Shown: positions 1 to 9,250, counted from the stretch's first letter. The stretch: DNA of 64,000 nt from Bilifractor sp002394235 (GCF_052118845.1 NZ_JBQKGJ010000019.1:7773-71772); one strand, 5' to 3'. Notes: generated from the letters alone by a model not told the origin. A program made the numbers and translations.

Positions 1-93
1 CAGTGCCAGAATGATCACGGCAATCACCGCAATGTAGCCGACCTGCGTCAGCTGGTATACTCCGTCACTTCCAAGAGTAGCAAATACAGACAT
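1..93 (-). CDS. TPP-controlled membrane protein, N-terminus only
   Basis: Only the first 31 codons are inside the window. They read MSVFATLGSDGVYQ followed by a hydrophobic stretch that looks like a first membrane helix, so an integral membrane protein is likely. The start ATG has an AGGAGG-type ribosome site 8 bases upstream, and a TPP riboswitch sits in the leader, which puts the gene in the thiamine regulon. A thiamine or thiamine-precursor transporter component, such as an ECF substrate-binding subunit, is the natural guess, but too little of the protein is visible to name it. Confidence 0.6.
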   Translation of the reverse strand, partial: MSVFATLGSDGVYQLTQVGYIAVIAVIILAL

Positions 94-98
94 AATAT

Positions 99-129
99 AA
101 TCCTCCTCACAGTTGTCTGCGGGAGGATT
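99..129 (-). promoter_or_regulatory. Shine-Dalgarno-sequestering hairpin of the TPP riboswitch
   Basis: GGAGGATT at the ribosome site of the first gene (99-106) is exactly complementary to AATCCTCC at 122-129, giving an 8-bp stem with a 15-base loop. It lies between the TPP aptamer and the start codon, so it is the likely expression platform. I see no T-run behind it, which suggests control of translation initiation rather than transcription termination. Confidence 0.7.
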
Positions 130-199
130 TCACTTTTCAAAGCTACGGAACTCTCAGAAACATTCATTTCTTTGATCACACAGCCTGCATTCAGACTCA

Positions 200-283
200 G
201 CTTCCCTACGCCGGCATTAACCGGATCAGGTCATCAGGGTCAGCCGCATGCACGGCACTCTCAGCTTCCGCTCCCCCAGCAGT
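200..283 (-). promoter_or_regulatory. TPP riboswitch (THI element)
   Basis: Read on the minus strand this leader carries the hallmark TPP aptamer blocks in order: a G-rich P1 5' arm, CTGAGAG, then ACCTGATCCGGTTAATGCC, then GCGTAGGGAA closing P1. These match the thi-box consensus. It precedes the partial membrane-protein gene by about 107 bases. TPP binding is expected to lower expression of that gene. Confidence 0.93.
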
Positions 284-344
284 TTTTCTTTGTATTTACA
301 GTATAGCAGATAAAGCAAAACCGTCAATTCATTTTCCTGCTGAT

Positions 345-2123
345 TCAGTGACCCGCGAAGTGTTCCTTCGCGAATTCCATATCCTGCACCAGCTCCGCAG
401 CCCCAAGATAATTGCCCTTCCGGTCTCTTACGGCAAGATAGTTCACCAGCATGGTTCTTCCGTTTTTCTCCATCCATACCGGTACACTGTCCCTGCTTCC
501 GTCCCGGAAGCTGTCCAGAATACTGCGGACCATGGGCTCTACCTTTGGCGGATGGCAGGAAAAGACCTCCCGGTCAATGGCCATTCCCGCACGCTTGAAG
601 ACCTTCGGTCCCTCATTGAAGTAGCGGTTGATGTTGTCCGCATCAATAAAACTGATCTCCATCGGTATGGTGTTCAGCAGTGCTGTAAGCTGCGGAACCG
701 TCATATGTCCGCCCGGCATCACAACCTCGCCCTGGGAGAGGCCAGGCTTTTCTGCCTTTTTCTCTGCGTTCAGAGCCTGCTCCGCTTCTTCCCAGTCCGT
801 AAAGGACTGACCGAGGATCTCCGTATAATCTCCGGAGTCCCGGTACACCGAATACCAGTCTTCCGCCGTGAAATTCACCGCGCAGATCGGGAAGAGAATA
901 TTATTTTCTTTGTAAATCATTTCCTCCGCCCGGTCAAGCACCGCCGACAGCCGGCCGTACCAGTCGTCGTCGTGATCTTCATCCTTTGAAAGCGCACTGA
1001 TCTCGTCGCGGATCTCATCATCCACGGTCCACATGACATCTGACGGGCCGGAGATATCATAACGCACCTTCAGATGCGGATAGAGCAGATCTCCTTTCTT
1101 CGCGTAGTGAACTGCAATCTCGCGAAGCTGTGACATAAGCCTGTCGTCCGCACTCTTTCCGGCGACAGCCTCACGCGCACGGAGAAGAAGCGTCTCGATT
1201 GCCTGATTCTCCCTCTCAAAGAGATTCAGCGGATGGCCCGGAACCGACGCGAGCGAAGCCGCCAGCTCTTTGCGGTCGCCCGGATCCGCAGCTGCCGTTG
1301 AGGTCATCTCCGCTATACGAGAGAAGTCTGCTGTCCTCTGCTCAGCGACAGAAGCACCGGCTCTCTTCTTCTCTACAGCAGAGGAAACTCCTGTCGCCCC
1401 TGCTGCAACAGAGGAATCTCCGGCCTTCCCTGCTGCAACAGAGGAGTCTCCGATCTTCTTCATAAGAGAATCCTCTACCGCCTTCTCCGCATTGGCGATC
1501 TTCTCTTCTCTTGTCGCACCGTGGAAAAGCGCGGAATGTACATCGCAGAGCTTCTGCACCTCCTCAAGAGGAGTCCCGGATTTCAGAAGATCCTGCTCCG
1601 CTCTCATGATTTCGGAGGCATCAACATCACGGAAATTTTTCACAAAATCGGCTCTTACTGCTTCAAGGTCCTCACCGCTGCCGAGTCTTCTCAGGTAGCT
1701 CTTGAGAAGTTCGTTGCGCTCCTCAGTCATGCCGCCTTCTGTCTGCGCCGCCGCCCGGCTCACACTGCCGCCTTCTGCCTGCGCCGCCTCCCGGCTCACA
1801 CTGCCACCATCTGCCTGCGCCGCCTCCCGGCTCACACTGTCACCGGCTGCCTGTGCGTCCTTTGCTTCCTCCCAGGGCATTTTCAGCTCCGGCATTTCTC
1901 CCTCGATCTCAAAGCCGTGCGTCATGAGTGCCATGACCACATCCATCATCGAGATATTTTTCATCTTCGCGCCCTTCGGAATCGTCATGATTCTTCCGAC
2001 AGAACCGAGCATTCCCTTTTTCGTGATCTCCCGGAATCCGACGCCGGAAAGGATGTCTCTCAGCTCCGGGTACTCCTGCACCAGTTCATACACAGATTTG
2101 TTAAAGTCAATCTTCTTTGCCAT
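345..2123 (-). CDS. DUF1858-DUF438-hemerythrin-PAS protein
   Basis: About 592 residues. Order of domains: an N-terminal DUF1858 module (residues about 1-75, with the DILSGVGF and MLGSVGR elements), a low-complexity linker, a DUF438 helical domain (ERNELLKSYLRRL through CDVHSALFHG), a Ser/Ala-rich linker, a hemerythrin-like four-helix region with spaced His and Glu residues (HPLNLFERE, HYAKKGDLLYPHL, YKENNILFPI) that could bind a diiron centre, and a C-terminal PAS domain. Proteins of this layout are thought to sense oxygen, NO or redox state; no output domain is visible. I chose the ATG at 2123 (MAKKIDFN); an in-frame start 24 bases upstream is possible. The linker contains a 12-residue repeat encoded by a 36-bp tandem repeat. 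Confidence 0.85.
   Translation of the reverse strand: MAKKIDFNKSVYELVQEYPELRDILSGVGFREITKKGMLGSVGRIMTIPKGAKMKNISMMDVVMALMTHGFEIEGEMPELKMPWEEAKDAQAAGDSVSREAAQADGGSVSREAAQAEGGSVSRAAAQTEGGMTEERNELLKSYLRRLGSGEDLEAVRADFVKNFRDVDASEIMRAEQDLLKSGTPLEEVQKLCDVHSALFHGATREEKIANAEKAVEDSLMKKIGDSSVAAGKAGDSSVAAGATGVSSAVEKKRAGASVAEQRTADFSRIAEMTSTAAADPGDRKELAASLASVPGHPLNLFERENQAIETLLLRAREAVAGKSADDRLMSQLREIAVHYAKKGDLLYPHLKVRYDISGPSDVMWTVDDEIRDEISALSKDEDHDDDWYGRLSAVLDRAEEMIYKENNILFPICAVNFTAEDWYSVYRDSGDYTEILGQSFTDWEEAEQALNAEKKAEKPGLSQGEVVMPGGHMTVPQLTALLNTIPMEISFIDADNINRYFNEGPKVFKRAGMAIDREVFSCHPPKVEPMVRSILDSFRDGSRDSVPVWMEKNGRTMLVNYLAVRDRKGNYLGAAELVQDMEFAKEHFAGH
1731..1850 (-). repeat. 36-bp in-frame tandem repeat in the DUF438 gene
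   Basis: Three full copies (1731-1766, 1767-1802, 1803-1838) and a partial fourth encode the 12-residue unit GGSVSREAAQAE between the DUF1858 and DUF438 domains. Because the unit is a multiple of three, copy-number change would alter only linker length. Confidence 0.85.
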
Positions 2124-2188
2124 ATCTCTGCTTACTCCAATACTCATATATATGTACAAGTTCAGACTCAGTTGTCAGTAAACGTCGG

Positions 2189-2842
2189 TCAGTCAAGTGT
2201 CAGCAGCAATGCCATCTTGAACTTCTCCGAGGCCTTCACAAAATGACGTCCTCCCTTAGCAAAATGAAAGTTCTCGCCGGCTTTGATTTTGTGCTCTTTT
2301 CCCTCATATCCGATGATTCCCTCTCCGTCCAGCGCAAAAACAATCGCTTCTCCCGGAGCCGCGTGCTCGGAAAGACCCGTTCCCTTATCAAATGACATCA
2401 CTACAAATTTCATTTTATCGTTGTGGACAACATCCATATTCACAATCCTGCCCGCCTGATAAGGAACCACCTCTGCCAGCTGAAATACCTCACCCGCCTT
2501 AATTGTATTGTTCATAATATCCTCCTTCCGAATTAAAATCTCCGTGTAAACCACGCCCTTCTGCGTGCGCATTCCCATCGGGGTATCTGTCAGAGTCACG
2601 ATAGCCCCGCCGGCATTCAGTTCCCTGATAAATCCTTCTCTTCCATATACTTCCATGCTTCCATCCGCCACCAGAATCAGCTTATAGCTGGAATAAATTT
2701 CAGCACTGATATCTGTACCGGCCGCTAATGAAAAGTATGTGATAGAATTGGTACCGCTGTACACTTCCCTTGAGATGGTGCATCCCGGAACCGGATTGTT
2801 ATCTTTTGCAATAGAAAAAACGTCTCCAACTTTTTCTTTCAT
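2189..2842 (-). CDS. Double cupin-domain protein
   Basis: About 217 residues with two small beta-barrel (cupin) repeats. The second shows the clearest cupin signature, with GEAIVFALDGEGIIGYEG and later AGENFHFAKGGRHFVKA. The HAAPGEA element is only partly like the metal-binding motif of cupins, and the first repeat lacks the usual His residues, so metal binding is uncertain. Proteins of this type often act as sensors, or bind sugars or small aromatic ligands; no substrate can be assigned. I placed the start at the third in-frame ATG (MKEKVGD) because AAGGATGGTG is well spaced in front of it. It is single, preceded by a terminator. Confidence 0.75.
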   Translation of the reverse strand: MKEKVGDVFSIAKDNNPVPGCTISREVYSGTNSITYFSLAAGTDISAEIYSSYKLILVADGSMEVYGREGFIRELNAGGAIVTLTDTPMGMRTQKGVVYTEILIRKEDIMNNTIKAGEVFQLAEVVPYQAGRIVNMDVVHNDKMKFVVMSFDKGTGLSEHAAPGEAIVFALDGEGIIGYEGKEHKIKAGENFHFAKGGRHFVKASEKFKMALLLTLD

Positions 2843-2890
2843 TTTCTTCACCATCCTTTCCGATACAACACGAGCATACACAAAGGAATC

Positions 2891-2918
2891 AAAAAAATCC
2901 GTATCCCAGGATACGGAT
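2891..2918 (-). terminator. Rho-independent terminator after the VWA gene
   Basis: On the minus strand a perfect 10-bp stem (ATCCGTATCC / GGATACGGAT, 2897-2918) is followed by a run of T (2891-2896). It separates the VWA/ATPase operon from the cupin gene. Confidence 0.88.
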
Positions 2919-2961
2919 CAAACATTTTTCTCTTTACCAAAACATATTTGCCAAAACATAT

Positions 2962-3007
2962 GCCGCCTTATATCCCTGTTGCATTAGCTACGGGGATATA
3001 AGACGGC
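2962..3007. terminator. 15-bp hairpin behind the VWA gene
   Basis: GCCGCCTTATATCCC pairs with GGGATATAAGACGGC with one mismatch. On the plus strand it is followed by ATTATTTTTC; on the minus strand it lies 55 bases past the VWA stop codon, just before the stronger terminator. It may be a second terminator or an RNA-stabilising hairpin. Confidence 0.5.
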
Positions 3008-3061
3008 CATTATTTTTCTGAAAGGTATCAGATACCTATGCTATTAAAACCGGATTCATCT

Positions 3062-4810
3062 TCACAGATTCCTCAGACAGGTCTGCAGCATATTTCCCAC
3101 CGTATCCGCGAAAAGATCCAGCTTCCGGATCCTCGCGAAATGCCTGCCGTAGATATGCTGCACTGCCGGAAGACTTTTTTCATCGCCGGTAAAAACGCAC
3201 AGAACGGTAATGCCCTGCATCCTTGCCCGATGCACCTCCGCGGCGGTATCCTCCACACCGGTTGTGCCCGCATAATCCTTGTATGAACCCGCCGAGGTCC
3301 GCACCTTGATGGCGTCGTTCGGCTTTCCGTCAGACAGGACAATCAGCAGCCGGTGATCGGCATCATTTTTTTCGATCATTCCCGCGGCGAGGCGGATCGC
3401 CAGACCGTCCCGGTTGGCCCCCGTCGTAAAATACCGGAAGATGTTCCGGTTCTTCTTCACTTCATGGTAATCACGGAACAGGTTTACAACGGTATATCCA
3501 TTCATCGAGCAAAACGAATACACTCTGACCGGGATTCCGCATCGCGTAAGACTCTCCGCGATCATATAGCCCTGCGCCGCGACAACCGGCTGCCGGTGTA
3601 CCTGCGAGGTAGACGCGTCCAGCAGAATATCGACCGAAAGATTGCCGCTGTCCCCGGGAAGTACCTTCCGGAAGATACGGTCGTCATCCAATTCAAGCCC
3701 GCGCCAGATCAAAGACGCATCGAGCCTCCCCGAATTCGACTTCACCACCTGATTGTCCATGTGCATCAGCATGGAATTCCGAATCCGATTCGTCAGGCGG
3801 AGAATCTCCATGCGGTATTTCGCGACATTCTCCTGAAATGCCTCCTCATTTTCCTTCGCCTGCTCCACCGCCTGCTTCCGCATTTTTCCCGCAAAACCGC
3901 TCTTCAGCATCTCGTCGTCATACGCGCCGTCCGTGAAATGAAGATGAACATCCGTATGATTTCCCGTGCAGTACTCCTTCTCCAGCCGGCGCACAGTCTT
4001 CTGATCATAGAGAGGCTTCCCGAAATAATTTGTGATATACTCCTTTAAACCTTCGTCGGTCTGTGCAGAATACTTCGCAAAAGCAACGCTCAGACGGCTC
4101 TGGTCCAGAACCTCACTCCCGTATTCCGACAGATGCTCGCCGTATCCGAAGGCGAGCCGGCGGATCGGTCCCATATTTCCGGCCTCTCTCCTCTGCTTTC
4201 TCCGCAGGAAAAACAAAGAAAACGGATTAACACTGCTCTTCGGCACCGGCTTCGTTGATCCCGGCCGCCGGTATGTAAAGTACGTCTCCAGAGTGTCGGC
4301 AATCCTGTCGATCACCTGATCCGTATCCAGGTCCCCGCTCACCTCGATGTCATTCAGAAGCTTCACATCTACGACATCCGGAAGTCCCTCATTCTCGCCC
4401 AGGACTCTCCGGAAGTGCCCGTGCATCACAGCCAGCACTCTCTGCCCCGCAGAGTCCTCCAGCGCGAAGCTTCCCTCCAGCGATTTCAGCTGACGCTTTG
4501 CGTACTCCCGTCTCAGATAAGGAAAAACAGGCCTAACATCCTTTTCCTTCTCGAAGGTACAATTCTCCATCGCGATCCAGAAAAGGCTCTCGTAAGCCGT
4601 CTGATCAATCTTCTCGTGAAAGGTGTTGTAGAATCTCTCCAGCTTCTCCCAGTCATAGTGCTTATGTACTGCGCCGACGATACTGTTCCAGTACAGATCG
4701 GCGTGCCCTTCTCTGTCGAAGACACGGAATCCGGGCTCAATACTATAATTCTCCGCTCCGTTCCAGATCAGATTCGCGGCGCGTTTCTTTTCAAATTCCG
4801 AGATTTCCAT
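3062..4810 (-). CDS. VWA-domain protein, NorD/CoxE-like partner of the MoxR ATPase
   Basis: 582 residues. The C-terminal third is a von Willebrand factor A domain: the metal-site motif DASTS follows VDILL, a threonine lies in the FTTGANRDG loop, and the third site is the LSDGKPND segment. The N-terminal part is helical and charged, as in the NorD family of 'nitric oxide reductase activation' proteins. In this family the VWA protein works with a MoxR-type AAA+ ATPase as a chaperone pair that inserts metals or remodels a target complex. The ATPase gene lies immediately upstream (4947-5876) in the same direction. No nitric oxide reductase or other clear client is nearby, so the target is unknown. 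Confidence 0.85.
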   Translation of the reverse strand: MEISEFEKKRAANLIWNGAENYSIEPGFRVFDREGHADLYWNSIVGAVHKHYDWEKLERFYNTFHEKIDQTAYESLFWIAMENCTFEKEKDVRPVFPYLRREYAKRQLKSLEGSFALEDSAGQRVLAVMHGHFRRVLGENEGLPDVVDVKLLNDIEVSGDLDTDQVIDRIADTLETYFTYRRPGSTKPVPKSSVNPFSLFFLRRKQRREAGNMGPIRRLAFGYGEHLSEYGSEVLDQSRLSVAFAKYSAQTDEGLKEYITNYFGKPLYDQKTVRRLEKEYCTGNHTDVHLHFTDGAYDDEMLKSGFAGKMRKQAVEQAKENEEAFQENVAKYRMEILRLTNRIRNSMLMHMDNQVVKSNSGRLDASLIWRGLELDDDRIFRKVLPGDSGNLSVDILLDASTSQVHRQPVVAAQGYMIAESLTRCGIPVRVYSFCSMNGYTVVNLFRDYHEVKKNRNIFRYFTTGANRDGLAIRLAAGMIEKNDADHRLLIVLSDGKPNDAIKVRTSAGSYKDYAGTTGVEDTAAEVHRARMQGITVLCVFTGDEKSLPAVQHIYGRHFARIRKLDLFADTVGNMLQTCLRNL

Positions 4811-4946
4811 ACCCTTTCCTCATATAATCTGACAGACGGAACAAGCCGCCTGCAGATCTCTTCCCGTCAAATTCCAACACAAGCTGCCTGAAGATCCGTT
4901 CCCGTCAAATTCCGACACGCGCTGCCCGCTGCGCAGGCAGCTGTAC

Positions 4947-5876
4947 TCAGTCGCAAAAGATTTTATCTCTCCCGAGATCTCCCGGAAAACGCACGGTAAT
5001 CATATCCTTGACGAGCTGCCGCTCATAGTCATCAAAGCATTTGTTGATGATTCCCAGCTCAATGGCGTCGATGACGCCGAGGCCGTGGCGGATCAGATTG
5101 ATCGATGCCATCAGCCCGCGCAGATCCAGCGCCTTTGTGGAAATCTCGCCTCCCTCACACTTTCTGCGAATGTCATGGAACAGCTGCGAAAACTGCTCCG
5201 CGTACTCCTCCCGGATATCCGGGTACTTGTCGCGAATCAATTTTTTCAGATTCTCCTCACTGATGACAGGCATCTGAATGATCAGGAACCGCGAGGCGAG
5301 TGCCTCATTGACCTCACGGGTTCCAGCGTACCCGTAGTTCATGGTCCCGATAAACCGCGAAGCCTCATTCAGGCAGATGCGGTCGTATCCCGGAACATCG
5401 ATGACCCGGCGGAAATCCAGAACGGCGTGAAGAACAGCCAGCGATTCATTTTTTGCCATATTGATCTCATCAAGAACGCCGAAACCGCCCTCCTCTGCCA
5501 CCCGCAGAATCGGTCCCTTCCGCAAGCGAACCGCGCCGTTCTCAAACGTATCCGTTCCAATCAGCGAAGCGGCATCTGTATTGATATAAAGAGAAATATC
5601 CCACTCCGGTCTCCCGAAAACCGCGGCCAGATCCTGCGCCAGAACGTTTTTTCCGGTAGCCTTCGGACCGGACAGAAGCAGATGCTCGCCGACCAGCAGC
5701 GCAGACAGTGCTTTTTCCCACACATCCGCTCCGTAGTAATGGTACATCGGATCCGGTATCCTCCGTTCCATTCCCGGATTCAGCTTATAGTAAGAACGGA
5801 AGGATTCGACCTCCGAAAGTATCCGGTCCGAAATCCCCTCCTTTTTCAAAAAACTGATCATTTCCGTATCACCCAT
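4947..5876 (-). CDS. MoxR/NorQ-type AAA+ ATPase
   Basis: 309 residues. Walker A is GPKATGKN, Walker B is GFGVLDEIN, sensor 1 lies in IGTMNYGY, and the arginine finger is in NEALASRF, the usual MoxR layout. An N-terminal helical stretch of about 45 residues precedes the ATPase core. The ribosome site AAGGAG is about 10 bases before the ATG. It is the first gene of a two-gene operon with the VWA protein at 3062-4810, 136 bases downstream; that gap contains a short direct repeat (TTCCCGTCAAATTCC). MoxR proteins drive protein remodelling or metal-centre assembly with VWA partners; the client cannot be told here. Confidence 0.88.
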   Translation of the reverse strand: MGDTEMISFLKKEGISDRILSEVESFRSYYKLNPGMERRIPDPMYHYYGADVWEKALSALLVGEHLLLSGPKATGKNVLAQDLAAVFGRPEWDISLYINTDAASLIGTDTFENGAVRLRKGPILRVAEEGGFGVLDEINMAKNESLAVLHAVLDFRRVIDVPGYDRICLNEASRFIGTMNYGYAGTREVNEALASRFLIIQMPVISEENLKKLIRDKYPDIREEYAEQFSQLFHDIRRKCEGGEISTKALDLRGLMASINLIRHGLGVIDAIELGIINKCFDDYERQLVKDMITVRFPGDLGRDKIFCD

Positions 5877-5942
5877 CTGATTAACGCTCCTTTTTTCCTA
5901 TTCCAGTTCGCTGTCCATGCACGGCCTTCAAGGCACACGGAA

Positions 5943-6035
5943 ATCCACTGCCGCTGCATGAATACCACCGCATAAATACACCACCGCATGAATCCCTCAG
6001 AATAAATCCACCGCCGCATGAATACCACCGCATTA
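5943..6035. repeat. Degenerate CCGCATGAAT repeat cluster
   Basis: Short imperfect repeats built on CCACCGCATGAATA occur five or six times between the ATPase gene and the terminator behind the CstA-family gene. No ORF of note and no clear secondary structure. Confidence 0.65.
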
Positions 6036-6042
6036 TTATATC

Positions 6043-6083
6043 AAAAAGGAGACAGCCCGCACAGATGGCTGATGGCTGTCCCC
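6043..6083 (-). terminator. Terminator of the CstA-family gene
   Basis: On the minus strand GGGGACAGCC and GGCTGTCTCC form a 10-bp stem (one G-T pair) followed by TTTTT (6043-6047), 81 bases past the stop codon of the transporter gene. Confidence 0.88.
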
Positions 6084-6163
6084 CTCCTGTCATATTCAGT
6101 TGTCACGCACAGCAGCTTGCAGATTCATCCATTCCATCCATCCGGAATGGCCTGTGTTACGAT

Positions 6164-7711
6164 TTATGCTGCCGCTCTCTCGCCAGCTTTCTTTTTGCCA
6201 TTCATCAGAATAACAACAAGATAAACAATTGTAAATGCCGCCGCAACTCCGTATGCCGCCGGCCACGGAAGATTGAAGCCGATCTTTGCGTTCAGAATGA
6301 ACGAGGATGTAACGAATGCATAGAACGCCGCCGGAATCAGAGGCATCCACACGAACTTTGCTTTTTTGTTGACACACATCCATGCGCCGATGCCGGCAAG
6401 TGCAAACAGAGAGATCATCTGGTTGGACCATGCGAAATATCTCCAAAGAATGTTGAAGCCGTTCGCATCGAACTTTGCCCATACAAGGATGACTGCAACC
6501 AGAGCAAATACCGGAATTGCCAGTCCGATACGCTTTGCATTGCTGTCCTGTTTCAGATGGAAGGTATCGGAAAGAGTCAGACGCAGAGCACGCAGAGCGG
6601 TATCGCCGGAAGTGATCGGAAGTACAATAACTCCGATCAGAGCGATGATTCCGCCTACCGGACCAAGGGCATTCTTGCAGAGCACACCTACCACTGAGGT
6701 CGCGCTGATCTTTGTAAGCTCGCCGTTGACCATTCCGAAGAATGACCAAACGCCGTCAACCTGCTGCATGGTAACGCCGCCGTTTGCCGCGCCAAGGTTG
6801 ATCATAGCCATTGCGCCGGCTGCCCAGCACATCGCGATGAATCCCTCTACAACCATCATGTTGTAGAAGGTCATGCGGCCTTCCTTCTCGCTCTCGATGG
6901 TACGGGAGATCAATGCGGTCTGTGTCGAATGGAAGCCGGACAGAATACCGCAGGCAACCGTAACGAAGAAGATCGGGATGAAATGACCGGCACTGAAGTA
7001 AGAAGCATAATCAAATCCAGCGCCGTTCACCGCTGTATTCCAGCTGCCCCACAGCTCTGTCAGCGGATAGCTTCTCGCGAAAATCGCGATGAAAATACCA
7101 ACTGCAGAAAATACCAGAATCATACCGAAAATCGGGTAAATCCGTCCGATGATTTTATCGATCGGGAATACCGTGGCAATCAGATAGTAAACAAAGATTA
7201 TCGCATACACAATCCAGGTTGTCGGATCGGTCGGAGCGCCGCTCCATCCGAAAATCTGTGTTGTGGCGATGTCGCCCGGCGTATAGATGAATACCGCGCC
7301 GACCAGAAGCAGCAGCAGGCAGATGAATACATCATACAGCCAGAACACAGCCTTATTTGTGTAGTTCTTCACAAAATCCGGCATCTGTGTACCGCCGTCA
7401 CGGGTGCAGATCATACCGGAAAAATAGTCGTGCATCGAACCGCCGATGACGTTTCCGATCGGGATCGCAAGGAATGCGATCGGTCCGAACAGAATACCCT
7501 GAATCGGTCCCAGGATTGGTCCGGTACCTGCGATATTCAGAAGGTTAATTAAAGAATTTCTCCAGGTCTTCATTGGAACGTAATCCACACCGTCCTGTTT
7601 TGCGTAAGCCGGTGTCTCACGGTCATCCGGGCCGAAGACTGTCTCGCAAAGCTTTCCGTAGAGTGCGCCGCCTACGAAAAGGATTACGAGACCGATGATA
7701 AATGTGATCAT
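6164..7711 (-). CDS. cstA: CstA-family carbon-starvation transporter
   Basis: 515 residues, strongly hydrophobic with some 14 predicted membrane segments. The N-terminal half carries the CstA core (NIAGTGPILGPIQG, FGPIAFLAIPIGNVIGG, MHDYFSGM), including the Gly/Pro-rich re-entrant elements of the family. CstA-type proteins import peptides or pyruvate under carbon limitation. At 515 residues it is the shorter form common in Firmicutes rather than the roughly 700-residue E. coli form. Single gene with its own terminator and a TATAAT-like -10 about 70 bases upstream, following an AT-rich leader. The exact substrate cannot be read from sequence. Confidence 0.92.
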   Translation of the reverse strand: MITFIIGLVILFVGGALYGKLCETVFGPDDRETPAYAKQDGVDYVPMKTWRNSLINLLNIAGTGPILGPIQGILFGPIAFLAIPIGNVIGGSMHDYFSGMICTRDGGTQMPDFVKNYTNKAVFWLYDVFICLLLLLVGAVFIYTPGDIATTQIFGWSGAPTDPTTWIVYAIIFVYYLIATVFPIDKIIGRIYPIFGMILVFSAVGIFIAIFARSYPLTELWGSWNTAVNGAGFDYASYFSAGHFIPIFFVTVACGILSGFHSTQTALISRTIESEKEGRMTFYNMMVVEGFIAMCWAAGAMAMINLGAANGGVTMQQVDGVWSFFGMVNGELTKISATSVVGVLCKNALGPVGGIIALIGVIVLPITSGDTALRALRLTLSDTFHLKQDSNAKRIGLAIPVFALVAVILVWAKFDANGFNILWRYFAWSNQMISLFALAGIGAWMCVNKKAKFVWMPLIPAAFYAFVTSSFILNAKIGFNLPWPAAYGVAAAFTIVYLVVILMNGKKKAGERAAA

Positions 7712-8132
7712 AGCGTATCTCCTTTTCCTCCCACGGTCCGCTGATCCTTAACGCCGTGGGATATATAATTACTTTTTATTATACCTGCTTTTCATCAAAA
7801 AATAATCATTTTTTTATAGTTTTTTTATTTTCGATAATTTTTTGTCTGAAACAGGTTATTTCTGCTGATTTTTTGGTCTTGACGGCAGAACTCACGAAAA
7901 CACCGAAATTTTTATTATTGTTTTCGTTACAGAAAAAATTATTTTGTTTCGAAAACGTTTTTCTCTGCAATAATTTGCACGCAATCAGCCCCGAAAACGA
8001 TTACTTACACACAATCGTCCCCGGGGCTGCACAATGCATATATCCTTATATTTACCTATATCGCTGTACCACACCGGCGATCCCGCCGGTCAGAAAATCA
8101 TCGAAAAACCGCCAAACAAAATCGCCGTACTC
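7712..8132. other. AT-rich intergenic region with the promoter of the CstA-family gene
   Basis: A very AT-rich stretch of about 420 bases. On the minus strand a TATAAT box lies at 7778-7783 without a good -35, and a CCCACGG/CCGTGGG inverted repeat (about 7731-7760) sits in the 5' leader; the leader hairpin could be a regulatory site. The repeated ATTACTTACACACAATCGTCC-like segments near 7980-8020 look like a short duplication. No convincing ORF on either strand. Confidence 0.5.
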
Positions 8133-9137
8133 TCACCGGTAATCGCTGACAAGGAAGAGCGGCTTGATCCGCACGACCTCATCATAATCCTGTCTGTCCA
8201 GCTGTACGGTGTGATCCATCTGCTTCAGGTCCTCCTTCAGAACCGCCAGCGCGCCATCCAGATCAGCAGCCCGCTCTTCCTTCAGGATGCGGATCATCCG
8301 GTCACAGACAGCCGGATGGCAATAACAGGCAGGAAGCGGAAACCCCGGATAGCTGTTGATGTGGTGCTGCATATTGTCGAGTGCCTTCTCCCACGCCCGT
8401 TCCGCTGATCTCCGGTTCCTGCCCGGCGTGGGAAGAATTCTGCTGTTCACCATCATCAGAACTGCTGCCGCGCCGATCAGAATCAGCATGATTGCGGTCA
8501 TTTTCGGGAGCCCGGCACGAAGACCGGCCAGGGAACCGACAATGCAGCAGATGCCCGCGGCAAGGATCACCGCAGCCAGGGCCTGCCAGCCCGGACGGAT
8601 CAGATCACAGCTTCTCTTGATCCTGGCTCTTGCGATCAGCTCCTTGTAAAGCGCCGGTCTCTTATTCAGAATTTCCTTCGCGTTTTCCAGCTTCCGCGCC
8701 GCGCGTGCCGCTTCTCCCTCCAGAACGACCGAATCCAGCCTCCGACGTCTCTCCTCCTTTTCCCTATCTGCCGCCTCACTTCCGGGCTTTTTCAGAGAAA
8801 TCTCCGGGTGGGTTCGTTCCAGCTCCGTGAGCATCTCATCGGCTTCATTCAGGTACCGGAAACTGCACTGCTTCTCCTTTCCATCATCGTAACGGACTAC
8901 GAGATACAGAATCGGCGTGAGAAACGCCTTCCCACTGCCCTTGCTGACCGCCACTCTTTTGAACACATGGGTCACCTGAGAATACGGCACATAAAACTTT
9001 CTCGGAGTCAGCCATCCTCCGATGTAAATCGCTTTCTCTCCCAGGCCGCACTGATCAAACCTCCTGCTCTTCCTGCGGTCCGCCCGGATTTCCTCCGGAT
9101 CAATTGTTACTGTGCTCAGTGGCTTTGGTCCACGCAT
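8133..9137 (-). CDS. Membrane protein of unknown function
   Basis: 334 residues; I do not recognise the family. Residues about 1-110 look like a soluble beta-rich domain (KFYVPYSQVTHVFKRVAVS, LVVRYDDGKEKQCSFRYLN), which resembles PH-like domains of bacterial membrane proteins. A charged helical linker follows, then two adjacent transmembrane helices (about 185-205 and 212-232), then a cytoplasmic helical tail rich in charged residues. The gene stands alone; there are 268 bases of non-coding DNA upstream and a weak GAGAGGGATAG ribosome site. A structural or sensing role at the membrane is possible but unsupported. Confidence 0.6.
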   Translation of the reverse strand: MRGPKPLSTVTIDPEEIRADRRKSRRFDQCGLGEKAIYIGGWLTPRKFYVPYSQVTHVFKRVAVSKGSGKAFLTPILYLVVRYDDGKEKQCSFRYLNEADEMLTELERTHPEISLKKPGSEAADREKEERRRRLDSVVLEGEAARAARKLENAKEILNKRPALYKELIARARIKRSCDLIRPGWQALAAVILAAGICCIVGSLAGLRAGLPKMTAIMLILIGAAAVLMMVNSRILPTPGRNRRSAERAWEKALDNMQHHINSYPGFPLPACYCHPAVCDRMIRILKEERAADLDGALAVLKEDLKQMDHTVQLDRQDYDEVVRIKPLFLVSDYR

Positions 9138-9250
9138 TTTCTATCCCTCTCATCCTCCATCACCCAAACCGCACAAAACATTCCCGATGTTTCATTACAT
9201 ACGGCGGTAACAGACTTGCTTCTTCTCCCATCACCTGATCCGCTCAACGC

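Noticed and set aside
7756..8142. Plus-strand open frame of 128 codons in the AT-rich region upstream of the CstA-family gene
   Set aside because: It has no ribosome site, a poor amino-acid composition, and covers the minus-strand promoter region; likely chance.
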